Assembly: GCF_042647165.1 (NCBI RefSeq)
Contig: NZ_JBHRUV010000066.1
Reading direction: 5' to 3' (one strand)
From: Camelimonas abortus
GTDB taxonomy: Bacteria > Pseudomonadota > Alphaproteobacteria > Rhizobiales > Beijerinckiaceae
Length of the DNA: 17,275 nt
A model generated the notes under the pieces. The model was not told where the DNA came from. It worked only from the letters and a program-made list of their open reading frames with translations, and did no database searches. This document shows, one piece after another, positions 1 through 6,177 of the stretch (its first letter is position 1; each line of letters begins with the position of its first letter). Position numbers and translations under genes: made by a program.

Positions 1-1224
1 GCCGTTGCGCCCGCTGGCCCCGCCGCGCGGCTGGCCGCGGCGCTGCTGCTGCGGCTGGCGCGGCGGACGCGGCGGCTCGGGCGGCAGCTCGACGTGCGCG
101 GCGGCGCAGGGCGCGACCGGAATCGACTGGCGCGTCAGCTTTTCGATCTGGCGCAGCAGCGGCCGCTCCTCCTGGTCGACGAAGGAGATGGCCGAACCGC
201 TCGCCCCCGCCCGCGCCGTGCGGCCGATGCGGTGCACATAGGTTTCCGGCACGTTGGGCAGCTCGAAATTGATCACGTGGGTGACGCCGTCCACATCAAT
301 GCCGCGGGCGGCGATGTCGGTGGCCACGAGGATGCGCGTGGTTCCGTCACGGAACCCGTCGAGGGCGCGCTGGCGCTGGCCCTGGCTCTTGTTGCCGTGG
401 ATCGCCGCCGCCGCAAGGCCGGCCGCCTGCAGGTGGCGGACAACGCGGTCGGCGCCGTGCTTGGTGCGGGTGAACACCAGGGTGCGGCCGTCGCACTCAT
501 GGGCCAGCACATGGGCCAGCTCCGCCCGCTTGCGGGCGCCGTCGACGAAAATCACCTTCTGCGTCACCCGCTCGGCGGTGCTGGACACCGGCGCCACGGC
601 CACGCGCTCGGGATTGTGCAGCAGGTCGGCGGCGAGCGCGGCGATCTCCTTCGGCATGGTGGCCGAGAAGAACAGCGTCTGGCGCCGCGGCGGCAGCGCC
701 TTCACCAGTTTGCGGATGGCGTGGATGAAGCCCATGTCCAGCATCTGGTCGGCCTCATCAAGCACGAAGGCCTCCACGCCGGCGAGCGAGAGCGCGCCTT
801 CCGCAATGTGGTCGAGCAGGCGGCCGGGCGTGGCGACGAGAATGTCGGGGCCGCGGCGCAGCATCTGCGCCTGGGGGCCGTGCGACACGCCGCCGAACAC
901 CACGCCGACGCTGACTCGCAGGTGGCGGGCGTAGGCGCGGGCGCAGTCGGCGATCTGGCTGGCCAGCTCGCGCGTCGGCGAGAGGATCAGCGCCCGGCAC
1001 TGGCCGGGGGCGGCGCGCCCGCCGCTGGCGGCGAGACGGTGCAGCAGCGGCAGGGTGAAGGCGGCGGTCTTGCCGGTGCCGGTCTGGGCGATGCCCATCA
1101 GGTCACGGCCGGCAAGCACATGGGGGATGGCCTGCGCCTGAATCGGCGTGGGCGCGACGTAGCCTTCTTCAGCCAGCGCCGCGAGGATCGGCTCAGCAAG
1201 GCCGAGGTCCGTAAATGATGTCAA
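1..1224 (-). CDS. rhlE: DEAD-box ATP-dependent RNA helicase, RhlE-like (3' end missing)
   Basis: The 408 codons present cover both RecA-like helicase domains and the start of a basic tail; the C-terminus runs off the left edge. Motifs in order: Q-motif region with TPIQ (26-29), Walker A AQTGTGKT (46-53), PTRELA (83-88), TPGR (132-135), DEAD (156-159), SAT (187-189), ATDIAARGID (301-310) and HRIGRTARAG (331-340). After about residue 375 the protein becomes rich in Pro, Gln, Arg and Gly, as in RhlE tails that bind RNA. The start is inferred as TTG at 1224: it gives the family-typical opening LTSFTDLGL, and no in-frame ATG lies nearby. GTG codons further upstream (about 1366 and beyond) are possible but would add an atypical leader. 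The family unwinds RNA in ribosome assembly and mRNA decay in the cytoplasm. The helicase call is near certain; the RhlE subgroup is likely. Confidence 0.93.
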   Translation of the reverse strand, partial: MTSFTDLGLAEPILAALAEEGYVAPTPIQAQAIPHVLAGRDLMGIAQTGTGKTAAFTLPLLHRLAASGGRAAPGQCRALILSPTRELASQIADCARAYARHLRVSVGVVFGGVSHGPQAQMLRRGPDILVATPGRLLDHIAEGALSLAGVEAFVLDEADQMLDMGFIHAIRKLVKALPPRRQTLFFSATMPKEIAALAADLLHNPERVAVAPVSSTAERVTQKVIFVDGARKRAELAHVLAHECDGRTLVFTRTKHGADRVVRHLQAAGLAAAAIHGNKSQGQRQRALDGFRDGTTRILVATDIAARGIDVDGVTHVINFELPNVPETYVHRIGRTARAGASGSAISFVDQEERPLLRQIEKLTRQSIPVAPCAAAHVELPPEPPRPPRQPQQQRRGQPRGGASGRNG

Positions 1225-1446
1225 TGCAGAAACTTTCGGGGCATCCGCGTCGCCATGGACGGGAGCCGTTGCGGAGCGCCCTGCGTGTGGGGCGTCCAGG
1301 AACTGGGCGTCGGCGGGGCGGAGCCAGACTGCTCCGCGCACGGCGGCACGCACGCCGGAGGCCGCCACAGGCGGCTACGGCGCGGATGTAGCGCCCGTTG
1401 CGGCGCAAAGTCAAGGACAATCGCCCGCGCCTGCGCCGCGCCGGGC

Positions 1447-1560
1447 TCAGCGCCACGGCGGCGGAGGCGGACGCCGCGGCGGAGGCGGCGGCGGGCCATA
1501 GCGCCGCGGCGGCGGCGGACCGTAACGCCACGGCGGCGGCGGAGGCGGGCCATAACGCCA
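1447..1560 (-). repeat. Tandem Pro-rich coding repeat (WRYGPPPPPP type)
   Basis: Read on the minus strand in the corrected frame, the segment encodes WRYG-P6, WRYG-P4-R, RYG-P6-RR, P5-WR, stop. The nucleotide units are imperfect repeats of about 24-30 bases dominated by CCG codons. Such low-complexity GC tracts are prone to read slippage, which fits the ambiguous base immediately before the first unit. Confidence 0.8.
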
Positions 1561-1733
1561 CNGCAGTAGCCCCACGGGTCGCGGGCCCAGCCCGGACCGC
1601 ACCCCTGCGCCACGAGTTCAACGCCGGGAACCCTGACGCCATGCGGCGCAGGAATCGCCGGCGCGGCTTCGGCAGCGGCGACGAGAGCGGCGGAGGCGAA
1701 CGCGGAAAACAGCAGCCGTTTCAGAGCTGTCAT
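1447..1733 (-). CDS. Small secreted GCG-prefix protein with Pro-rich WRYGP repeats (frame broken at N1562)
   Basis: The start ATG at 1733 has a strong Shine-Dalgarno GGGAGG (1740-1745, five bases away). The first frame gives a signal peptide (MTALKRLLFSAFASAALVAAAEA) and then a short mature segment containing GCGPGWARDPWGYC. At N1562 this frame changes into an Arg-rich run with no family character. Moving one frame, which implies one missing base at or beside the N, gives repeated WRYG plus four to six prolines and ends at TGA (1449-1447), for about 95 residues. This matches the alphaproteobacterial GCG...CRPN prefix-to-repeats pattern: signal peptide, GCG to CR(P)N segment, then low-complexity repeats. 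The CR-P-N residues fall exactly where the base is ambiguous. Most likely this is an intact gene with a sequencing or assembly error; a genuine frameshift cannot be excluded. Function of the family is unknown to me; export to the periplasm or surface is inferred. Confidence 0.75.
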
Positions 1734-1963
1734 ATGTGACCTCCCGTTGCGACAGGTCGGCGATGACGCCGGCGCCGTCATGCAGCTGCAAGGTTACACG
1801 ACAGTGGTTGACGAAAATATGCCGTTCCGGCGCCGCTACGCGGTCGTGAAAAACGGGCGAAAAACCATTCCGGGCCGGCCGCCGCGCCCGGCCGCGCCCC
1901 TCCGGCGCCACAATCGCCGCGCCCTGCGGCGGCGGGCCGCAGGAAGCGCGCCGCGCGCCCCGC

Positions 1964-2509
1964 TCAGGGGCCCTGGAGCTTGCGCTTCTGCCAGAACCAG
2001 CCGCCGGCGATGGCCAGCGCCACCACCGCGGCCGCCGTCACCAGCAGCGACACCCGCTCCAGCCACAGCGCCGCCGGCAGCCCCAGCGCCAGCAGCGCGC
2101 CCACCACGCCGATCTGCCACGAAGCGAGGTGAATGGCGGCGAGCAGCGTTCCCATCGCCAGCAGGCCGAGCACCGCCAGGCCCAGGGCCATGGGCGTCAT
2201 CGCCGAGAGCACGTCGTCATAGAACAGCACGCGCATGGCGACGATCACCACCAGCCAGTGCAGCGCCTGGCGCACCGCCATGGACAGGCGCTCGCCTTTG
2301 GGCGCGCCGCTCCATTCGCTGAGGATGCAGGTTCCGGCGAAAATCACCGCCGTGATCTGCCAGTACAGCGCCGACGACGCCGGCGACAGGCTGGTGAACG
2401 CCATGCCGGCGAACACCAGCAGCAGCATGGCCACATAGGGCGCCAGGCTCATCCAGAAACGGCGCGCGCCATCGCGCTCCGGGCCAAAATCCAGCTGCGC
2501 GCCGCTCAT
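1964..2509 (-). CDS. Unrecognised integral membrane protein, about six TM segments
   Basis: This gene encodes 181 residues and I do not recognise the family. The start ATG at 2509 is preceded by AGGGAGAA (2517-2524, seven-base spacer), which decides it over an upstream Met at 2602 whose extra 31 residues are Gly/Pro/Arg-rich. Hydrophobic segments lie at roughly 19-40, 45-64, 82-98, 105-126, 131-150 and 153-173. The N-terminus is hydrophilic, and the C-terminus ends in WFWQKRKLQGP, a basic tail that suggests a cytoplasmic end. Between segments 2 and 3 lies a short charged loop (SEWSGAPKGERLS). No catalytic motif or transporter signature is visible. It lies alone between the thiolase terminator-like hairpin and the GCG-prefix gene, all on the same strand. 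Its coding status is well supported by the ribosome site and the clean TM pattern; its role is unknown. Confidence 0.85.
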   Translation of the reverse strand: MSGAQLDFGPERDGARRFWMSLAPYVAMLLLVFAGMAFTSLSPASSALYWQITAVIFAGTCILSEWSGAPKGERLSMAVRQALHWLVVIVAMRVLFYDDVLSAMTPMALGLAVLGLLAMGTLLAAIHLASWQIGVVGALLALGLPAALWLERVSLLVTAAAVVALAIAGGWFWQKRKLQGP

Positions 2510-2825
2510 CTGCGCGTTCTCCCTGCGGTCGTCTCCGCCGCCAGCGGACCAGCCGTCCGGCTCCGGGCCGGCCGGCCCGCCCCCGGCGCCGCGCATGACC
2601 ATGGCGGCGCCCCTGGCGGCGTGGCGTCTTCACCCGTCCGGCCCGCCGGGCCGGACATCCGCGCGCCGTGCGCCCGCGGACAGGACCACGATCCCACCCG
2701 CGCCCGCCGCGCGCAAGGACAAAAGTCCGGATTCACGCGGGAGCGGACATCCGGGCGAAACAGACGCGGACGCCGGCCGCCCGGGGCGGCCGGCGTCCGT
2801 CAACGGACATGTCCGACAGGCCGGA
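2510..2825. other. Intergenic region with three inverted repeats, no gene seen
   Basis: This is the leader of the membrane-protein gene and the trailer of the thiolase gene. It contains a perfect 16-base palindrome at 2564-2579, a 9-bp hairpin with a 3-base loop at 2636-2656, and the 15-bp hairpin described separately at 2767-2799. Open frames here are arginine- and proline-rich shadows without ribosome sites. No clear promoter was found. Confidence 0.6.
2767..2799 (-). terminator. 15-bp perfect hairpin downstream of thiolase (probable terminator)
   Basis: A perfect 15-bp inverted repeat (2767-2781 with 2785-2799) has a 3-base loop and begins 27 bases beyond the thiolase stop in the direction of transcription. 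The bases after it on the minus strand contain only a short TTT, so it may work as a weak or factor-assisted terminator, or as an mRNA 3'-end stabiliser. Confidence 0.55.
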
Positions 2826-4028
2826 TCAGACGACCTCGAACAGGCCGGCCGCGCCCATGCCGCCGCCGACGCACATGGTGCACACCACATATTTCACGCC
2901 GCGGCGCTTGCCCTCGATCAGGGCGTGGGCGACCATGCGCGCGCCGGACATGCCATAGGGATGGCCGATGGAAATGGCGCCGCCGTTGACGTTCAGGCGC
3001 TCGTCGGGAATGCCCAGCCGGTCGCGGCAGTAAACCACCTGCACGGCGAACGCCTCGTTCAGCTCCCACAGGCCGATGTCGTCGATGGTCAGGCCGTGCT
3101 GCTTCAGCAGCTTCGGCACGGCGAACACCGGGCCGATGCCCATTTCGTCCGGCTCGCAGCCGGCCACGGCGACGCCGCGATAGACGCCCAGCGGCTGCAG
3201 GCCGCGCTTCTCGGCCAGCTTCGCCTCCATCAGCACCGAGGCGGAGGCGCCGTCCGAGAGCTGCGAGGCGTTGCCGGCGGTGACGTGCCTGCCCTCACGG
3301 ATCACCATGCCGTTCCTGAACACCGGCTGCAGCTGCGCCAGGTTCTCGTAAGTGGTGCCGGGGCGGTTGCCCTCGTCCTTCTCCAGGGTGACGGAGACTT
3401 CCCTGACCTCGCCGGTGGCCTTGTCCTGAACCTTCATCACCGAGGGCAGCGGCACGATCTCGTCGTCGAACTTCCCGGCGGCCTGGGCGGCGGCGGTGCG
3501 CTCCTGGGACTGGACGGCGTAGCGGTCCTGCGCCTCGCGGGAGACGCCGTAACGCTCGCCGACGATCTCCGCCGTCTCCAGCATGGACATGTAGAGGGCG
3601 GGCATGTGCTCCACCAGCCAGGGATCGCGCGCCCGGTACTGGTTCTGGCGCTCGTTCTGCACCAGCGAAATCGATTCGAGGCCGCCGCCGACGACGACGT
3701 CCATGCCGTCATGGATGATCTGCTTGGCGGCGGTGGCGATGGCCATCATGCCGGAGGCGCACTGCCGGTCCAGCGTCATGCCGGCGACGGTGACCGGCAG
3801 GCCGGCGCGCATGGCGCACTGGCGGGCGAGGTTGAGGCCCTGGGCGCCCTGCTGCATGGCCGCGCCCATCACCACGTCCTGAATTTCGGCCGGATCCACG
3901 CCGGCGCGTGCCACCGCATGGCGGATGGCGTGACCGCCCAGCTCCTGGGACTGCGTGTCGTTGAACGCGCCGCGATAGGCCTTGCCGATCGGGGTGCGCG
4001 CCGTTGAAACGATGACTGCCTCTCTCAT
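2826..4028 (-). CDS. Thiolase family protein (acetyl-CoA acyltransferase / acetyltransferase)
   Basis: About 400 residues, full length for the family. Catalytic residues are visible: nucleophile Cys near 90 in DRQCASGM, NEAF near 323-326, His near 355 in GHPYG, and the second Cys near 385 in CTMCVGGGMG. The start ATG at 4028 has GGAGG five bases upstream (4034-4038). A TTG 15 bases earlier is in frame but would overlap that site. The enzyme cleaves 3-ketoacyl-CoA to acetyl-CoA and a shortened acyl-CoA, or condenses two acetyl-CoA in the reverse direction. As the last gene of the maoC-SDR-thiolase set, the degradative role (FadA-like) seems more likely than a PhaA-like one; no phaB or phaC is present. 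The chain-length preference cannot be read from the sequence. Confidence 0.93.
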   Translation of the reverse strand: MREAVIVSTARTPIGKAYRGAFNDTQSQELGGHAIRHAVARAGVDPAEIQDVVMGAAMQQGAQGLNLARQCAMRAGLPVTVAGMTLDRQCASGMMAIATAAKQIIHDGMDVVVGGGLESISLVQNERQNQYRARDPWLVEHMPALYMSMLETAEIVGERYGVSREAQDRYAVQSQERTAAAQAAGKFDDEIVPLPSVMKVQDKATGEVREVSVTLEKDEGNRPGTTYENLAQLQPVFRNGMVIREGRHVTAGNASQLSDGASASVLMEAKLAEKRGLQPLGVYRGVAVAGCEPDEMGIGPVFAVPKLLKQHGLTIDDIGLWELNEAFAVQVVYCRDRLGIPDERLNVNGGAISIGHPYGMSGARMVAHALIEGKRRGVKYVVCTMCVGGGMGAAGLFEVV

Positions 4029-4103
4029 GGCGTCCTCCAGCAAACGGGGCTGTCAGTTGTTGTCGTCATGCGCCGGGGCGCGGCGCCGGGCCGGCCCGGA
4101 TCA

Positions 4104-4127
4104 GGGCGCCGGCGCGAACCGGCGCCC
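4104..4127 (-). other. 9-bp hairpin in the SDR-thiolase gap
   Basis: The inverted repeat 4104-4112 / 4119-4127 with a 6-base loop lies in the 141-base space between the SDR stop and the thiolase start. There is no U-run on the minus strand, so it is more likely an mRNA processing or stability element within a transcript than a strong terminator. Confidence 0.35.
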
Positions 4128-4169
4128 CGTTCGGCGAACGCGCGGCGCAGCTGACGCCGCGCGGACGGC

Positions 4170-5099
4170 TCAGCCGCGCGGGGGCAGCTGCACGCCCTGG
4201 GCCTCGGCGGCGAGGGCGAGGAAGTTGGCGCTCTGCTCGCCGGCGCCGCTGACCTCGCGCTGGCCCTCGGGGCTGGTGATCTTCGCCCAGCTGGCGGCGA
4301 CGCCCTCAGGGGTGTTGTCCGCGGGCTTCAGGTAGGCGCCGCGGGTCTGGTAGATGCGGGTCTGGGCGTAAACGCCGGCGGCCGCCTCCATGATCACCTT
4401 CGACGGCGCGTCATCGCTGACGAGATAGAGCACGCCGGGCGAGATCATCTCGGGCTTCATCATCTCCAGCATCTGCGGGGGCATCAGCTCCTCGGTCATG
4501 CGCGTCGCCGCGGCCGGAGCCAGGGTGTTGACGCGGATGTTCTTCGAGGCGCCCTCCAGGTGCAGCACGTTCATCAGGCCGATCATCGCGGCCTTGGCGG
4601 CGCCGTAGTTGGCCTGGCCGAAGTTGCCGTAGATGCCCGAGGCCGACGCCGTGAACAGGATGCGGCCGTAGTTCTGCTCACGCATGATCTCCCACACCGC
4701 CTTGGTGCAGTTGACCGAGCCCATGAGGTGAACGTCGACCACCTTCCAGAAGTCGTCAAGCGACATCTTGGCGAAGGTCTTGTCGCGCAGGATGCCGGCG
4801 TTGTTGATGAGGATGTCTACGCGGCCCCACTTCTCCATGGCGCTGGCGACCATGGCGTCCACCTGCTCGCGGCTGGAGACGTCGGCGCCGTTGGCGATGG
4901 CCTCGCCGCCGGCGGCGACGATCTCCTCCACCACCTTCAGGGCGGCCTCGGAGGAGCCGCCCGTGCCGTCGCGGGCGCCGCCGAAGTCGTTCACCACCAC
5001 TTTCGCGCCGCGCGCGGCGAGCGCCAGCGCGTGCGACCGGCCAAGGCCATTGCCCGCGCCGGTGACGATGGCGACGCGGTTGTCAAAACGGATGCTCAT
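4170..5099 (-). CDS. SDR 3-hydroxyacyl-CoA dehydrogenase, MFE-2 (HSD17B4)-like
   Basis: 309 residues, longer than a classical 250-residue SDR. The pattern matches the dehydrogenase domain of peroxisomal multifunctional enzyme 2: TGAGNGLG cofactor loop (13-20), VVVNDFGGARDGTG (35-46), NNAG (99-102), GSVNCTKAVW (127-136) and the catalytic triad Ser152, Tyr165 and Lys169 in YGAAK. Asp38 at the end of beta-2 suggests NAD rather than NADP. The roughly 90-residue C-terminal extension after the core is also typical of the MFE-2 type. The likely reaction is oxidation of (3R)-hydroxyacyl-CoA to 3-ketoacyl-CoA. The gene sits between a MaoC hydratase, which in this family makes the (3R) product, and a thiolase, so the three enzymes form a consistent set. 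A Shine-Dalgarno AGGGA lies about ten bases before the ATG. Confidence 0.9.
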   Translation of the reverse strand: MSIRFDNRVAIVTGAGNGLGRSHALALAARGAKVVVNDFGGARDGTGGSSEAALKVVEEIVAAGGEAIANGADVSSREQVDAMVASAMEKWGRVDILINNAGILRDKTFAKMSLDDFWKVVDVHLMGSVNCTKAVWEIMREQNYGRILFTASASGIYGNFGQANYGAAKAAMIGLMNVLHLEGASKNIRVNTLAPAAATRMTEELMPPQMLEMMKPEMISPGVLYLVSDDAPSKVIMEAAAGVYAQTRIYQTRGAYLKPADNTPEGVAASWAKITSPEGQREVSGAGEQSANFLALAAEAQGVQLPPRG

Positions 5100-5154
5100 C
5101 TGGATTCTGTCCCTGGGTCCATCGGCCGCTCTGCCGCGGCCCTTTTTCTTCGCG

Positions 5155-5193
5155 CCGCGGCCCGCCGGCAGGCGGCGCCGCGGCCGGTTTTTT
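5155..5193 (+). terminator. Terminator-like hairpin plus T6, plus strand, antisense in the maoC-SDR gap
   Basis: Stem 5155-5166 pairs with 5171-5183 (12 bp, one bulged base, 4-base loop), followed by CCGG and six T on the plus strand (5188-5193). No plus-strand gene precedes it. It lies in the 115-base gap between maoC and the SDR, so it could stop antisense transcription entering from the SDR region. On the minus strand the same hairpin has no U-run after it. Confidence 0.45.
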
Positions 5194-5214
5194 CCCTGAC
5201 GCGGCGGCGCCGGC

Positions 5215-5712
5215 TCAGGCGAGGAAGCTCATGCCGAGCCACTCGGCGATGAGCGCCGGCTTCTGCTCGCCCTCGATCTCCACCGTCACCTCATGCTTGA
5301 GCAGGATCTGGTTGGGCGCCTTGCGGGTGCACTCCTTCAGGACGAAGCGGCCGCGCACGCGCTTGCCGACCTTCACCGGCGCAAGGAAGCGCAGCTTGTC
5401 CAGGCCGTAGTTCACGCCCATGACGCGGCCCTTGATGCCGGGCAGCACGTCATAGGACATCGGCACCATCAGCGACATGGTGAGGAAGCCATGGGCGATG
5501 GTGGAGCCGAACGGCGTTTTCGCCGCCGCTTCCGGATTGACGTGGATGAACTGCCAGTCCTCGGTGACGTCGGCGAACTGGTTGATGCGGTTCTGGTCGA
5601 TCTCGATCCAGCGGGAGACGCCGATCTCCTTGCCGACCATCGCCTCCAGCTCTTCCGGGGTAAGCTCTGCCCTGGCGCCAGCAGACGCAGCGCCGGCCGT
5701 TGCATTGGTCAT
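5215..5712 (-). CDS. MaoC family (R)-specific enoyl-CoA hydratase-like protein
   Basis: 165 residues with a single hot-dog domain, the usual length of bacterial MaoC/PhaJ-type hydratases. The hydratase signature is clear: FADVTEDWQFIHVNPE (47-61) with the predicted catalytic Asp52 and His57, followed by FGSTIAHGFLTMS (68-80). The family adds water to trans-2-enoyl-CoA to give (3R)-hydroxyacyl-CoA. The start ATG at 5712 has GGGAGGA eight bases upstream (5721-5727); a Met 40 codons earlier would add only low-complexity Arg/Pro sequence. The first 15 residues are Ala/Gly-rich and probably disordered. It is the first gene of the presumed maoC-SDR-thiolase transcription unit. The substrate is not determinable; some members act on short branched or side-chain intermediates. 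Confidence 0.9.
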   Translation of the reverse strand: MTNATAGAASAGARAELTPEELEAMVGKEIGVSRWIEIDQNRINQFADVTEDWQFIHVNPEAAAKTPFGSTIAHGFLTMSLMVPMSYDVLPGIKGRVMGVNYGLDKLRFLAPVKVGKRVRGRFVLKECTRKAPNQILLKHEVTVEIEGEQKPALIAEWLGMSFLA

Positions 5713-5973
5713 GTCACTTCTCCTCCCTGACCGTTCCGCGCGGGGCGGCCTGTAGGGTCTGTTCTGTCCGCCGCGCCCGTGGAGCGCGGCCTGCGGGCGG
5801 GTCCTCGCGGTCCCTGCGCCGGCCCCGTGCATAAGATATGCGAAAAGCCGGGTCCAGCCGCAGCCGTCCCGGTCCGCGGCGGCCGCGCCCGCCGGCGGAG
5901 CACGGCCAGCTGACCACGCATGCCCCCGCCCTGCAAGCCGTCCTTGCCCGCGGACGGCGCCGGCCTCCCCTGC

Positions 5974-6014
5974 AAAAAAAACGCCGGCTCCCCGGCATGG
6001 CCGGCGGGAGCCGG
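5974..6014 (-). terminator. Rho-independent terminator of the substrate-binding protein gene
   Basis: On the minus strand a GC-rich hairpin is followed at once by CG and eight T (5981-5974). The outer stem is 9 bp (6006-6014 with 5984-5992), and an inner stem closes the top with a bulge. It lies about 165 bases after the substrate-binding protein stop and separates that gene from maoC. This is the clearest terminator in the window. Confidence 0.85.
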
Positions 6015-6153
6015 AAGTTCTCCGCAGACAGCTCCAGCGGCGGGCGCCGGACAGGCCCGCGCCGGCCCGCCGCCCTGTTTCATGCTCCGCCCGCCCGGCC
6101 GCCCGGGCCGGGGGCAGGCGGCGGAGGCGCCTTTTCCGGACGCGCCGGCCCTG

Positions 6154-6173
6154 GCGCGCAGGTTCCTGCGCGC
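6154..6173 (-). other. 9-bp near-perfect palindromic hairpin just after the SBP stop
   Basis: The arms 6154-6162 and 6165-6173 are separated by TT, and the element starts four bases after the stop codon. There is no U-run. It may protect the 3' end of the mRNA or cooperate with the terminator further on. Confidence 0.4.
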
Positions 6174-6177
6174 GCCC

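Larger units (their letters stand above)
5713..6177. other. Intergenic region between the substrate-binding protein gene and maoC
   Basis: These 465 bases hold the two hairpins listed separately (6154-6173 and 5974-6014) and the maoC leader. A small AT-richer patch at 5829-5848 reads CATATCTTATGC on the minus strand and is the best place for a maoC promoter, but no -35 element at normal spacing is convincing. No supported gene is present; open frames on both strands are Pro/Arg-rich shadows. Confidence 0.55.

Noticed and set aside
94..1218. A 374-codon plus-strand frame at the left edge
   Set aside because: It is the antisense of the DEAD-box helicase, which carries every helicase motif on the minus strand.
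1221..1781. A 186-residue minus-strand frame read straight through the N at 1562
   Set aside because: After the N it becomes an Arg-rich run and then runs past the true stop toward the helicase; the shifted frame gives regular repeats and a stop.
2564..2579. A 16-base perfect palindrome as a possible regulator or restriction-type site
   Set aside because: It is made only of G and C in very GC-rich DNA, where such palindromes occur by chance; no partner copy was seen.
2595..4007. A 470-codon plus-strand frame opposite the thiolase
   Set aside because: Antisense shadow; the thiolase on the other strand has complete catalytic motifs and a ribosome site.
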